Source: Hyphobacterium sp. SN044
GTDB taxonomy: Bacteria > Pseudomonadota > Alphaproteobacteria > Caulobacterales > Maricaulaceae
NCBI RefSeq assembly: GCF_021864465.1
Contig: NZ_JAKKUV010000008.1
Span: 14,061 to 78,060, forward strand
Reading direction: 5' to 3'
DNA length: 64,000 bases
Notes under the pieces: generated by a model
The model's input: only the letters and a program-made list of their open reading frames with translations
Database searches by the model: none
What the model was told of the DNA's origin: nothing
In this document: positions 8,066 to 16,824 of the stretch, piece after piece
How the letters are laid out: every line of letters begins with the position of its first letter
Position numbering within the stretch: the stretch's first letter is position 1
Position numbers and translations under genes: made by a program

Positions 8066-10168
8066 ATGCGTAACCTGTTTCTCGCCAGCGCGGCGCTGAC
8101 CGCGCTGGTGCCTGCCGCCGCCCTGGCCCAATCCGACGACCAGCCCGAGTCCGGCCCGCTGCTGGCCGCCGCTGCCGCGGCGAGCGCGGCCGACGACGTG
8201 TTCTATGTCTATGGCACGCGCAATTCCTACCGCGAGGACGAGACCAGCTCGGTCACCCGCACCGAGACGCCGATCGAGGAAATTCCCCAGGCAGTGACGA
8301 TCATCACCCGCGACGTGATCGACGACCAGGCGATGACGGGAATGGGCGAGCTTGTCCGCTATGTGCCGGGCGTGACGATGGGCCAGGGCGAGGGTCACCG
8401 CGACGCGCCGGTGCTGCGCGGCAATCTCTCGACGGCGGACTTCTTCGTCGACGGGTTACGCGATGACCTGCAATACCTGCGTGATCTCTACAATGTCGAA
8501 CGCGTTGACGTGATCAAGGGCCCGTCGGCGCTGGTGTTCGGCCGTGGCACGGGCGGGGGCGCGATCAACCGCATCTCCAAGCCGGCCGACGGCGAAGAGG
8601 TCCGCGGCCTGTCGCTGACGCTGGGCAGCGAGGGCCAGCGCCGCATTGCGGGTGATTTCGGTACCGCAGCCTCCCCCGATTTCGGTTTCCGCCTCAATGG
8701 CGTGCTGGAAGACAGCGAGAGCTTCCGCGACGAGGTCGAGATCGAGCGCCGGGGCATCGCGCCGGCCGCCCGCTTCCAGCTTGGCGATACGCGGATCGAC
8801 ATCTTCGCGGAGCATTTTGCCGACGACCGCACGGTCGATCGCGGCGTGCCGTCGCAGGGCGCGCGCCCCTGGGACGGACCGGTCGACACCTTCTTCGGCA
8901 ATCCCGACCTGTCGAACAGCGAGATCCGCGTCTCGACGCTGCGCAGCGTGGTGTCGCGCGATCTCGGGCAGGGCTTCAGCTTCCGCGGCGCGCTGTCCTG
9001 GGGTGATTACGACAAGTATTACGAGAACGTCTATCCGGGCGGGCCGGTAGACCCGGTCGCCAATACAGTGAGGATTTCCTCCTACACGTCCGAGACGCTG
9101 CGCGAGAATCTGCTCGCCCAGGCCGATCTCGTCTGGGAAGGCCTCTTCGCGGGCATGGAGCACACGCTGCTGATCGGCGTCGAGGCGGGGCGGCAGGACA
9201 GTGAAAATGTCCGCGTCAATTCGACCTCGGCGGTGTTCAGCCTCGCCGACCGCGGCCGCAACTACACGCCCGACTTCACCCTGGCCCCGGCGCAGGACAA
9301 CACCAATGCGCTCGACCTGTTCGCGGTTCTGGTGCAGGACCAGATCCATGTCAGCGAGGCGCTGACCCTCGTCGCGGGACTGCGCTACGACCGTTTCGAT
9401 CTCGATTTCACCGACCGCCGCCCCGGCCAGCCGGACTTCTCGCGCAGCGACGATTTCATCTCGCCGCGCCTCGGCATCGTCTACGAGCCGATGGCGGGCC
9501 TGTCGCTCTATGGCGGCTGGAGCCTCGCCCGCCTGCCGCAGTCGGGCGAGCAGTTCAGCTCGCTCAATGCGATGCGCGCGTCGCTCGAGCCGGAGGAGTT
9601 CGAGAGCACGGAAGTCGGCCTGCGCTGGCAGCCCAATGACCAGCTTCTCTTCTCCGCCGCGCTCTACCGGCTCGACCGGATCAACACGACCGCGCCCGGC
9701 GCAACGCCGGGTACGACGGTGCTGACCGGGTCGCAGCGTTCCGAAGGGCTGGAGCTGTCGGTGCAGGGCGAGGTCCGCGAGGGCTGGAACATTATCGGCG
9801 CCATGGCCTTCCAGAATGCCGAGATCACCTCGACCACAAGCGCGGCACCAGCCGGGCGCGAGGCGCCGCTGGTCCCCGATTTCTCCGCCTCGGTGTGGAA
9901 CCGGGTGGCGATCACCGACCGGCTCGATATCGCGTTCGGCGTGATCCACCAGGGCGAGCAGTTCGCCTCGATCTCGAACGCGGTGGTTCTGCCGTCCTAT
10001 ACAAGGGTCGATGCGGGCGTGTTCTACGCCCTCAATGACCGGATCGACCTGCAGCTCAATGTCGAGAATCTGACCGACACGACCTACTGGTACAGCGCCC
10101 ACAACGACAACAATATCAGCCCCGGATCGCCAGCGGCGGTGCGGCTGACGCTGGCCGCCAGCTTCTGA
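8066..10168 (+). CDS. TonB-dependent siderophore receptor (Fiu/FcuA-like)
   Basis: A 700-residue outer-membrane receptor. The signal peptide ends ALAQ near residue 22. The plug domain follows at about 55-165 with the siderophore-type strings EIPQAVTIITRDVIDDQ, MGELVRYVPGV, FFVDGLRDD and NVERVDVIKGPSALVFGRG, then a beta-barrel of alternating strands ending in a terminal aromatic (AASF). The family imports ferric siderophores, often catecholates, using TonB energy. Neither a siderophore biosynthesis gene nor an ABC importer lies beside it, so it probably takes up xenosiderophores. Two Fur-like sites precede it and a strong terminator follows; it appears monocistronic. Confidence 0.93.
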   Translation: MRNLFLASAALTALVPAAALAQSDDQPESGPLLAAAAAASAADDVFYVYGTRNSYREDETSSVTRTETPIEEIPQAVTIITRDVIDDQAMTGMGELVRYVPGVTMGQGEGHRDAPVLRGNLSTADFFVDGLRDDLQYLRDLYNVERVDVIKGPSALVFGRGTGGGAINRISKPADGEEVRGLSLTLGSEGQRRIAGDFGTAASPDFGFRLNGVLEDSESFRDEVEIERRGIAPAARFQLGDTRIDIFAEHFADDRTVDRGVPSQGARPWDGPVDTFFGNPDLSNSEIRVSTLRSVVSRDLGQGFSFRGALSWGDYDKYYENVYPGGPVDPVANTVRISSYTSETLRENLLAQADLVWEGLFAGMEHTLLIGVEAGRQDSENVRVNSTSAVFSLADRGRNYTPDFTLAPAQDNTNALDLFAVLVQDQIHVSEALTLVAGLRYDRFDLDFTDRRPGQPDFSRSDDFISPRLGIVYEPMAGLSLYGGWSLARLPQSGEQFSSLNAMRASLEPEEFESTEVGLRWQPNDQLLFSAALYRLDRINTTAPGATPGTTVLTGSQRSEGLELSVQGEVREGWNIIGAMAFQNAEITSTTSAAPAGREAPLVPDFSASVWNRVAITDRLDIAFGVIHQGEQFASISNAVVLPSYTRVDAGVFYALNDRIDLQLNVENLTDTTYWYSAHNDNNISPGSPAAVRLTLAASF

Positions 10169-10173
10169 TCGTG

Positions 10174-10201
10174 AAAAGGCCGGGCAAACGCCCGGCCTTT
10201 T
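10174..10201 (+). terminator. Rho-independent terminator after TonB receptor
   Basis: Perfect 12-bp inverted repeat (10174-10185 with 10190-10201), 4-nt loop AAAC, with A-run on the left and T-run on the right, so it can stop transcription from either side; the leftward lipoprotein gene ends about 85 bp away. Confidence 0.9.
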
Positions 10202-10284
10202 GGTATTCGGCTTCGGCCTGTGCCCCGTGTGCGAGCAAGGCCGGTGTCCCGGCCGGTGTCCCGATCGACGGCCGGATCGCCTCC

Positions 10285-10818
10285 CTACATCTGCGGGCGG
10301 GCAATATTGTTGCCGAGATTGGCCATCACCTCGCGGGCATCGAATGTGTTCGGGTCATTCGGATGACCCCGGCCCAGAACGATTTCCGCGGAGGCCTCGT
10401 AGCGCGTGGTCTCGCGGTAGTGGTGGCGATCCCAGAAGGGGTCGTGCCACGGATACCAGCCATAGGCCGGGTGATAATAGCGGTAGTCCACGAGGAAGCC
10501 GGAATAGCGCCACGGATCACGTGACGGACCCCAGGTGCGCGAGTCCTCGTCGGTGGCGCGCGTGACGACGGTGAAGCGCTCATACCCGCGTTCCAGCGCC
10601 AGCTCGGCCGCGCGGTAGAGCAGATAGGTCTCGACCGTCTCGCGATCGGTCAGCGAGTTGCCGGAGAAGGAAATCCGGTAGCGGTCGGATTCCAGCGAAA
10701 CCTGTTCATAGCCATACCCGCCCGGCCGGTCGGCGGCCTGATAGGGGGTCGGTGTTGCGCACGCCGTCAGTAGGGCGGCGGCGCCTGCGATCGTTGCGAA
10801 CGTCGTGCGAAGCATCAT
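10285..10818 (-). CDS. Lipoprotein, CC0125/CC1285-like
   Basis: A 177-residue lipoprotein: lipobox LLTAC around residue 17-21 after a short hydrophobic leader, then a mature domain with YRISFSGNSLTDRETVETYLLYRAAELALERG, which resembles the small alphaproteobacterial lipoprotein family named after Caulobacter CC0125/CC1285. The middle is rich in Tyr, Trp and His (DYRYYHPAYGWYPWHDPFWDRHHYRE). Two adjacent ATGs (10818 and 10815) share a GGAG ribosome site. It is divergent from the small exported protein at 10965. The function is not known; the family link is from memory. Confidence 0.65.
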   Translation of the reverse strand: MMLRTTFATIAGAAALLTACATPTPYQAADRPGGYGYEQVSLESDRYRISFSGNSLTDRETVETYLLYRAAELALERGYERFTVVTRATDEDSRTWGPSRDPWRYSGFLVDYRYYHPAYGWYPWHDPFWDRHHYRETTRYEASAEIVLGRGHPNDPNTFDAREVMANLGNNIARPQM

Positions 10819-10964
10819 GTCAGCTCCTTCAGTGGCGGGTCCCCGCAATCCCCGGAAAAGGGAATATGCGCGTTCTTCGCGCATTAAGCGAATCACACTC
10901 AGGCGGGGTTCATGTGAGGCAAACGATGTTAGGATGGCAGAAGATCCAATCGACGAGGCTTTTC

Positions 10965-11300
10965 ATGACCCGATTTCTGACCGCCGCCGCCGCCGCGTTC
11001 CTGCTGGCTGGCGCTGCCGGCGCCGATATCGCCGACGATATCGCGGCGGAATGCATCTCCGAGGGCGAGAATGCCGAGGATTGCCGCTGTGTCGCCGATC
11101 AGATGGACGCACATCTGACCGAGCAGGAAATGCAGTTCATGCTGCGCATCGCCCAAGCCGAGACCCGCGACCAGCAGACGATGATGAGCATCGCCAGCGA
11201 GACCGGCATGACGGTGGAATCGCTCGCCGCGATGACCCAGAAAATGGTCGACGCCGAACCGACAGTGCGCGAAATCTGCGGCTCGTCGCTGTTCGAATAG
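10965..11300 (+). CDS. Small exported Cys-containing protein, unknown
   Basis: A 111-residue protein with a signal peptide (FLTAAAAAFLLAGAAGA) and a short helical mature part. It has four Cys: CISEGENAEDCRC near the new N-terminus and one near the C-terminus in REICGSS, which could form two disulfides in the periplasm. The start at 10965 follows CGAGG; the frame is open further upstream but without protein character. Its stop abuts the stop of the convergent cupin-like gene. I do not recognise the family. Confidence 0.65.
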   Translation: MTRFLTAAAAAFLLAGAAGADIADDIAAECISEGENAEDCRCVADQMDAHLTEQEMQFMLRIAQAETRDQQTMMSIASETGMTVESLAAMTQKMVDAEPTVREICGSSLFE

Positions 11301-12230
11301 TCAGCCCGCGAGCGGCCCGACCGCGCCCGGTGCGCGCGGATCGACGACGAAACTCGGCGGCAGGGGCTCGGGCGGACTCGGCTCCAGCCCCATCATCTTG
11401 GCGGTCCGCGCCAGAGCGAATTTCGCGAGGCTCGCAGGGTGCCAGTCGCCGCGCCGTTTCGGCGTCAGCCCCCAGCGGCGGCGTGCCAGCGCGTCGGCAT
11501 AGACCGCGTTGGCGCTGACCAGCGCCGCCGGGCTGAGAAATTCGCAGGACAGCGAGACGTTGACGCTGTCGCCGTTGACGATGCGGTGCGGCGCATATTG
11601 CGGCCAGTGCAACAGGTCGCCGGGTTCGAGATCGAACACCGCTGCGCCCGCGTCGAAGTCCGGCATGTAGTCGAATTGTTCGGCGGTTTCCTTCAGCACG
11701 ATGCGCTCGAGCGCCGCGTCCGTGACGTAGGGCGCACGGGCCGGATAGAGCCAGACGCGCTTCTGCCCGCGGATATGCCAGAGCGTCACGCGCGGCACGT
11801 CGAGATGGTAGAAGACCTGCGCCCCGGGCGAGGAGATCAGCAGGCCGACATCGCGCCGGAAGGTCTTCAGTCCCGGGATTTCGGCCTGAAGCGCGCCGAA
11901 CATTTCGCCGGCGAGCGCGTCATAGTCTTCGAGCGCGGCGTTCGCCGCACGCAGATTCAGCCAGATGCGGCCTTCGGCGACGGATTTCAGAAGCTCGGCA
12001 CCGGGCAGATCACCGGCCCGGCCGCGCCGCCAGGACCGCCAGTCAACCGGGTCATCGCCCATGGTGAAGACGCCCAGCTTGTCGCGCGGATAGCGGTCGA
12101 GCACATCGGCGAGCGCGGCATCGTCGAACATCGAACGCTGATGGAGCGTGTGGCGGAAGGCCTGCGGCGCGCGGCCGAAGTCGCGGCGGGCCAGCGCGTC
12201 GAACTGCCCGGGCTCGAACACCGGTGTCAT
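11301..12230 (-). CDS. Cupin-like / JmjC-type oxygenase domain protein
   Basis: A 309-residue protein. The centre (about residues 130-240) looks like a JmjC/cupin_8 barrel: YHLDVPRVTLWHIRG gives the HxD pair of the Fe(II) site, RVWLYPA follows, and HWPQYAPHRIVNGDSVNVSL supplies the distal His. Such proteins are 2-oxoglutarate oxygenases or cofactor-free relatives. It is the last gene of a leftward set, overlapping the glycosyltransferase by 4 nt (ATGA) and following an acyltransferase, so it probably modifies the same carbohydrate or a linked molecule. That role is inference. The start at 12230 is set by the overlap; a longer frame extends upstream inside the glycosyltransferase. Confidence 0.7.
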   Translation of the reverse strand: MTPVFEPGQFDALARRDFGRAPQAFRHTLHQRSMFDDAALADVLDRYPRDKLGVFTMGDDPVDWRSWRRGRAGDLPGAELLKSVAEGRIWLNLRAANAALEDYDALAGEMFGALQAEIPGLKTFRRDVGLLISSPGAQVFYHLDVPRVTLWHIRGQKRVWLYPARAPYVTDAALERIVLKETAEQFDYMPDFDAGAAVFDLEPGDLLHWPQYAPHRIVNGDSVNVSLSCEFLSPAALVSANAVYADALARRRWGLTPKRRGDWHPASLAKFALARTAKMMGLEPSPPEPLPPSFVVDPRAPGAVGPLAG

Positions 12231-13141
12231 GCCGCGCTGCCGTAGAATTTGAGCTTGAACGGCCCGCCCCAGAACAGCTTGCCGAGACCACGCACGGCCT
12301 TGTCGAGCATGCGCGCCCGTCGCGGGGCGCGGACCAGCCACAGGGCGGCGGCGGCGGTTCCGTAAACGGCGAACTGGGCGGCCCCGACCGCCATCCAGAA
12401 GGCGATGCCAGGCAGGTGGCGGGCGGCGGCGCAGGCCGCGCTGGGCCCCTGCCCGTAGGCGAAGGCGCGGCGCAACGTATAGCCGAGCCGCGTGCGGCTG
12501 AGCATCGGGTCTTCATAGACGAAGGCTTCGGCGCACCAGGCGAAACGCGCGCCGGCGCGCTCCATCTCCGCGAACAGGAGATCGTCCTCGCCGCCGATGT
12601 CATTACGCTCGGCGGAGAAGGGGGCGTCGCGCCGGGGCAAGGCGGCGCGACGGATCAGCGAATTGCCGCAGCCGTAATAGTGGTCGATCACGCCGGATTC
12701 TTCCGGCCCTTCGCGCGAGAAGAACTGGATGTAATAGGCGCGGTGGTCGGTGATCTCGTCGGGCAGACGGGCGCGGACCGGGCCAAAGACGACATCAGCC
12801 TCGTGAAAGCGCTGCTCGCCAACCAGTTCGCACAGCCAGGCCGCAGGCGCTTCCTCGTCATCGTCAAGGAAGGCGATGAACTCGCCCGTCGCAGCGGAAA
12901 CACCGGCATTGCGCGCATTGGCGACGCCCGGCTCGGCGGCATGGATGTAGCGGACGGGAATGGCGGCCGCATCGGCCATCGCGCGAACCGCGTCGCAGGC
13001 GGAGGCGGCGGGATCGTTGTCGACGATGATCAGTTCGAGCCCGAGGCCGCAGGGATTGGCCTGCCGCAATATGCTGCGCGCGGCGCGGTCGAGGCCTTCG
13101 GGCCGCTTGAATGTCGGGATGATGACCGAGATGTCCGTCAT
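12227..13141 (-). CDS. Family 2 glycosyltransferase
   Basis: A 304-residue GT-A glycosyltransferase: ISVIIPTFKRPEGL at the N-terminus, ELIIVDNDPA, EPGVANARNAGV and the metal-binding FLDDDEEAPAAWL at about residue 100. A hydrophobic stretch near residue 230-265 (PGIAFWMAVGAAQFAVYGTAAAALWLV) suggests membrane attachment. GT2 enzymes transfer sugars from nucleotide donors to lipids or growing polysaccharides. It lies 21 bp after the acyltransferase gene and overlaps the cupin-like gene, forming a three-gene unit likely acting on a surface glycan. Donor and acceptor cannot be told. Confidence 0.88.
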   Translation of the reverse strand: MTDISVIIPTFKRPEGLDRAARSILRQANPCGLGLELIIVDNDPAASACDAVRAMADAAAIPVRYIHAAEPGVANARNAGVSAATGEFIAFLDDDEEAPAAWLCELVGEQRFHEADVVFGPVRARLPDEITDHRAYYIQFFSREGPEESGVIDHYYGCGNSLIRRAALPRRDAPFSAERNDIGGEDDLLFAEMERAGARFAWCAEAFVYEDPMLSRTRLGYTLRRAFAYGQGPSAACAAARHLPGIAFWMAVGAAQFAVYGTAAAALWLVRAPRRARMLDKAVRGLGKLFWGGPFKLKFYGSAA

Positions 13142-13162
13142 GCGAGTCCCCCTTCCCCTTCT

Positions 13163-14296
13163 TCAGACCGTGCTGCTGCGCATCGACACGGCGCGCCACA
13201 GACCGCCCAGACGGCCGCGCCAGTCGAGTTCCGAGCTGGCGATCAGTTCGGTACGCCGATGCAGGCGGGCGACCTGGCGCGACACCGCACCCGGCATGGC
13301 TTCGCCGAGTGTCCAGGGCAGACGGACAAGGCCGGTCCGCGCGCGGGCGAGGCCCCCGGCGGTGACGAGGCCGGTGCGCATCGCCTCATGGGCATTGGCA
13401 TAGTATTTCTTGTAGTGATCGTGCCCGCCGGCGAGGTCGACGCGGACCAGACCGAGATCCGGCATCTTTTCCATCAGCGCATGCAGGATGAGCTGGCCCG
13501 GCGACCAGGGCGCGAATTCGGGATCGAAGGCGGCAATCCAGGGATTGTAGTCGCGCCCCGCACGGATGCCGAAGAGGCCGGCGGCGACCCTGCCCTCGAC
13601 CCGCAGAGTGACCATCAGGCCCTGCACGTCTCCGTGTCCCTCGCGGAACAGGGTGGTCATCATGTCGGAGGCCCAACGTGGCGCGAGAACGTCGTGGCGA
13701 CCTGAGCGCTGGTATTGCGTGCGTTTCCAGCCGAGCAGCGCGGCGAGCGCCGCTTCGTCGCGGTCCGGCGCGACGAGTTCGACGCTGCCGCGTTCCCGCT
13801 CGAGCTGGCGGGCGAGCCGGCGATGATTCTTGTAGCGCTTGGCGTGCAGCGAACGCTGGGATTCCAGAACGGTTTCGAGATCACCCTCCATCCGCATCAT
13901 GTGCAGGTCCTCGGCCAGATCGAGCCCGCCCAGCCGGCCTTGCGGATCGGCGGCGGCATCGAAGTGCAGGGCGCGTATTCCGGCCTTGTCGAACAAGGTC
14001 GCGAGCGGCATCGCGAAGTCGGGCGCCGCGATCAAACCCTGGACATCGGCGAAGGGCGCGCCCAGCGGGCGGGCGAGGCCGCCCGGACGGTGATGCAGCG
14101 GCAGGACGGCGGTGAGCCGGCCGCCCTCGAACGCGCAGACGATCCGCACATCCTTGCGGATCCGGCCCATCAGGACGGCGAAATCGGGATGCAGGAGCGG
14201 AGTGGTCAGTCCGCAATCGCGCGCCAGTTCGATCCAGGCCTGCCTGAGGCCGGGGTCGATCCTGTCCGGATTCATGACATCGATGCGGTACAACAT
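13163..14296 (-). CDS. GNAT-fold acyltransferase, BioF2/CelD-like
   Basis: A 377-residue protein matching the BioF2-like double-GNAT family: N-terminal half with AVLPLHHRPGGLARPLGAPFAD, then LHAKRYKNHRRLARQLERERG, and C-terminal half with RVAAGLFGIRAGRDYNPWIAAFDPEFAPWSPGQLIL and KKYYANAH. These enzymes are commonly encoded in exopolysaccharide and cellulose clusters and are thought to add acyl groups. It is first in the acyltransferase-GT2-cupin set. The start at 14296 has a GGGAG site 8 bp upstream; an earlier in-frame start exists at 14338. Confidence 0.75.
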   Translation of the reverse strand: MLYRIDVMNPDRIDPGLRQAWIELARDCGLTTPLLHPDFAVLMGRIRKDVRIVCAFEGGRLTAVLPLHHRPGGLARPLGAPFADVQGLIAAPDFAMPLATLFDKAGIRALHFDAAADPQGRLGGLDLAEDLHMMRMEGDLETVLESQRSLHAKRYKNHRRLARQLERERGSVELVAPDRDEAALAALLGWKRTQYQRSGRHDVLAPRWASDMMTTLFREGHGDVQGLMVTLRVEGRVAAGLFGIRAGRDYNPWIAAFDPEFAPWSPGQLILHALMEKMPDLGLVRVDLAGGHDHYKKYYANAHEAMRTGLVTAGGLARARTGLVRLPWTLGEAMPGAVSRQVARLHRRTELIASSELDWRGRLGGLWRAVSMRSSTV

Positions 14297-14354
14297 GCAG
14301 GCTCCCGCCATTCCGGCGACGTCACCCGCAAGATTCACGCCATGAGGGAGGGGG

Positions 14355-14771
14355 TCAGATCGCCTCGATCTGGTTCGACATCGCCGACTGGCGGATCATG
14401 CCGGCGAGATAGATCGGTGCCTGGCCATCCGCGCCCGCGAGATGCTTGTTCTTGTCGAGCGTGTTGATGTCGTCCGGCAGCGCATCGGAATCGACCCGCA
14501 TCGATCCCGACAGGACCAGAATCGGCGTGTCGCCGCACAGTTCGGCGACCGTCTCGTAGGTCTCGCGCGGGCGGACCGAGTCGGGCAGGCGCAGGTCGAG
14601 CAGGATCAGGTCGTAACCGCCGGCGGCCAGCTTGCGCTTGGCTTCGCGCAGCGTGCGGGCAACGGTGAAGGAGATATCGAGATCGCCCGCCTCGCACACG
14701 GCGTTCTGAACCAGAAGCGCATCGGCGAAATCGTCCTCGACGTGGAGCACTTTGATCGCTTCGTGAGTCAT
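14355..14771 (-). CDS. Single-domain response regulator
   Basis: A 138-residue receiver domain without an output domain. The acidic pair is in VLHVEDDFADA, the phospho-acceptor Asp in YDLILLDLRLPD, the Ser/Thr switch in ILVLSGS, and the conserved Lys region in LDKNKHL. Such stand-alone receivers act as phosphate shuttles or allosteric partners of kinases. No kinase is adjacent; the nearest is 2 kb further right. It lies alone between the acyltransferase and folD, all leftward. Confidence 0.88.
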   Translation of the reverse strand: MTHEAIKVLHVEDDFADALLVQNAVCEAGDLDISFTVARTLREAKRKLAAGGYDLILLDLRLPDSVRPRETYETVAELCGDTPILVLSGSMRVDSDALPDDINTLDKNKHLAGADGQAPIYLAGMIRQSAMSNQIEAI

Positions 14772-14835
14772 GTCCGGCCTCCGTCGATTCGCTAGCGGAT
14801 GAGCCGGTTTTGCGCCTGAAATCCTAACGCGGTGT

Positions 14836-15750
14836 TTACATCTGGTCGGGCCGGGCGGGTACGCCGGAGATATCCACACCTTCGCGCCGTGCCATGGCCT
14901 GGACCGTGTTGCGCAAAAGGAGGGCAATGGTCATCGGGCCGACCCCGCCGGGGACCGGCGTGATCGATCCGGCAATCTCCTTTGCGGTCTCGAAATCGAC
15001 GTCACCGACGAGGCGGGTGCCGCCTTCGCCCTTTTCCGGCGCGGGGACGCGGTTGATCCCGACATCGAGCACGCACGCGCCCGGCTTGATCCAGCCGCCC
15101 TCGATCATCTCCGGCCTTCCGACCGCGGCGACGAGAATGTCCGCGCCGCGGCAGAGTGCCGGCAGGTCCTGCGTGCGGGAATGGGCGATGGTGACAGTGC
15201 AATTCTTCTCGAGGAAGAGGAGGGCGGCGGGTTTTCCGACGAGGATCGAGCGCCCGACCACGACGACCGACTTGCCGTCGAGCTTGCCCATCGCGCGTTC
15301 GGCGAGGATGACGCAGCCCGCCGGCGTGCAGGGGCGCAGGCCCGGCTGGCCGAGGAGGAGGCGGCCGGCGCTGACTGGCGTCAGTCCGTCGACATCCTTG
15401 TCGGGGTCGATCGCCGCGATGACCTTGCCGGAATCGATGTGTTCGGGCAGCGGCATCTGGACGAGAATACCGTCCACCGACGGGTCGGTGTTGAGTCGCT
15501 CGACGATGGCGATGACCTCGGCCTGGCTGGTCGAGGCGGGCTTGCGGATCTCGATCGAGCGCATCGAGGCAGCCTCGGCGCGGCGGCCCTTGTTGCGGAC
15601 ATAGACGTCGCTGGCGGGATCGTCGCCGATCAGGACCACCGCGAGACCCGGCTTGCGGCCGGCGATGCGGGCGAGCGCCTCGGCGGTGTGTTTCGCGCGG
15701 GCGTCGATATCGGCCGCGATGGCCTTTCCGTCGATGATGCTGGCACTCAT
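14836..15750 (-). CDS. folD: Bifunctional methylene-THF dehydrogenase / methenyl-THF cyclohydrolase
   Basis: A 304-residue FolD. Signatures are clear: [14 protein letters not shown] with the catalytic Lys, [27 protein letters not shown], the NADP-binding [15 protein letters not shown], and [15 protein letters not shown] near the C-terminus. It interconverts methylene-, methenyl- and formyl-tetrahydrofolate in the cytoplasm for purine, thymidylate and formyl-Met synthesis. The ATG overlaps the stop of yggU by 4 nt, making a yggT-yggU-folD unit. Confidence 0.96.
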   Translation of the reverse strand: MSASIIDGKAIAADIDARAKHTAEALARIAGRKPGLAVVLIGDDPASDVYVRNKGRRAEAASMRSIEIRKPASTSQAEVIAIVERLNTDPSVDGILVQMPLPEHIDSGKVIAAIDPDKDVDGLTPVSAGRLLLGQPGLRPCTPAGCVILAERAMGKLDGKSVVVVGRSILVGKPAALLFLEKNCTVTIAHSRTQDLPALCRGADILVAAVGRPEMIEGGWIKPGACVLDVGINRVPAPEKGEGGTRLVGDVDFETAKEIAGSITPVPGGVGPMTIALLLRNTVQAMARREGVDISGVPARPDQM

Positions 15751-16115
15751 GCCTCACCCTTCCCGATCAAGGACTCGAGGGCGCGCCGTGTGTCCGGACC
15801 CGGTTCGATCCGGACGGTTTTCACGCGCGCCGTGCTTCCGCCTATCACGGCGACGGCGGATTTGGGAGCCTTCAGGGCCTTGGCGAGAAGCGTCTCCAGC
15901 GCGGCATTGGCCGCACCCTTTTCCGGGATGGCCCGAACCCGGCATTTCAGGTGCGCCGAGCCGTCGGCGGCTGTCTCGACCCCCTCGATCCGGTCGGCCG
16001 AGGCGTTCGGCGTGAGCCGGACGCGCAGGAGAAGGACGCCATCCGTTTCGCGCAGGGCGTCAGATGCCGATACGGGTGTAGATCCAGCCAAGGGTGATGA
16101 TCGCGAACTGCACAA
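15747..16115 (-). CDS. yggU: DUF167 / YggU family protein
   Basis: A 122-residue frame whose conserved part begins at [20 protein letters not shown], followed by [26 protein letters not shown] and [14 protein letters not shown], the DUF167 pattern. The function is unknown, but yggT-yggU pairing is common in bacteria. The ATG used here at 16115 makes the gene overlap yggT by 56 nt; the only later in-frame option before the conserved core is a CTG, so the true start is uncertain. It ends in ATGA overlap with folD. Confidence 0.8.
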   Translation of the reverse strand: MCSSRSSPLAGSTPVSASDALRETDGVLLLRVRLTPNASADRIEGVETAADGSAHLKCRVRAIPEKGAANAALETLLAKALKAPKSAVAVIGGSTARVKTVRIEPGPDTRRALESLIGKGEA

Positions 16116-16353
16116 GCAGCATCAGGATGATGGGCGAGAAATCGATGCCGCCGAGCGAGGGCAGCAGGCGCTGGATCGGTCTCAAGGCCGGCTCCACCAG
16201 AACGCCCGTTCCGCGCTGAACCGCCTGAACGAAGGGATTGTGGCGATTGACCACGTTGAAGGCGACGAGCCAGCTGAGCACCACCCAGACCAGGATCACG
16301 ATGATGTAGATCTGCAGGAGGGTCGTGAGCAGCCAGAAGATCGGATAGGGCAT
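16060..16353 (-). CDS. yggT: YggT family membrane protein
   Basis: A 97-residue integral membrane protein with two hydrophobic spans, at about residues 5-30 (LLTTLLQIYIIVILVWVVLS) and 70-92 ([20 protein letters not shown]), and between them the family string VQRGTGVLVEPALRPIQRLLPSLGGIDFSP. YggT proteins have been linked to envelope stress or osmotic shock; their biochemistry is not settled. It is the first gene of the yggT-yggU-folD unit. Confidence 0.88.
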   Translation of the reverse strand: MPYPIFWLLTTLLQIYIIVILVWVVLSWLVAFNVVNRHNPFVQAVQRGTGVLVEPALRPIQRLLPSLGGIDFSPIILMLLVQFAIITLGWIYTRIGI

Positions 16354-16386
16354 GAAAGGCGGTCTCCGGGATTTCTTCCCGCCTGT

Positions 16387-16824
16387 CTAGCCGGGGCGGG
16401 CCTCCCCCGGCAACTGCGCAAGCACATGCCAGAAATTGTGCAGGCCGGCGGCGATCATGTCGTACTCGTCGAGACCATAGGGTTTGACGATGTAGGCATT
16501 GGCGTGCAGCGCATAGCTGTCGTCGATATCGGTCCGCTGGGTGGAGGTCGACAACACGATGATCGGTGTCTTGATCTCGCTTTCGGCACGCACGGCGCGC
16601 AGCACGTCGCGGCCGGACACGCCGGGCATGTTCAGGTCGAGCAGGACGAGGTCGTGCGCCTCCAGCCTGATCGCATCGACCGCGGCGGCGCCGCTGGTGA
16701 CGAGATCGCTTTGCGTGTCCCCGGCCTGTTCGAGGGCGTTCATGATGAAATAGGCATCCTGCCGGTCATCCTCGACGACCAGCACGCGCAGCGGCCCCGT
16801 CCGCCGTCCAATCCGTTTCGCCAT
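16387..16824 (-). CDS. Single-domain response regulator paired with ethylene-receptor-like kinase
   Basis: A 145-residue receiver: acidic patch in VLVVEDDRQDAYF, phospho-acceptor Asp in LVLLDLNMPGVSGRD, switch residue in PIIVLSTSTQ, and conserved Lys in AYIVKPYG. There is no output domain. The kinase gene stops in a 1-nt overlap with this ATG (TGATG), so the two are co-translated and the kinase is very probably its phosphodonor. The subfamily resembles receivers fused or paired to phytochrome and light/redox kinases. What the phosphorylated receiver binds is unknown. Confidence 0.9.
   Translation of the reverse strand: MAKRIGRRTGPLRVLVVEDDRQDAYFIMNALEQAGDTQSDLVTSGAAAVDAIRLEAHDLVLLDLNMPGVSGRDVLRAVRAESEIKTPIIVLSTSTQRTDIDDSYALHANAYIVKPYGLDEYDMIAAGLHNFWHVLAQLPGEARPG

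Noticed and set aside
8456-10102. A 548-codon minus-strand open frame inside the TonB receptor gene
   Set aside because: Antisense shadow; the receptor is unambiguous and the antisense product has no protein character.
10866-10884. 7-bp perfect hairpin ATGCGCG/CGCGCAT between the lipoprotein and small exported gene as an operator
   Set aside because: No repeat of it elsewhere was seen and no T-run follows; chance cannot be excluded.
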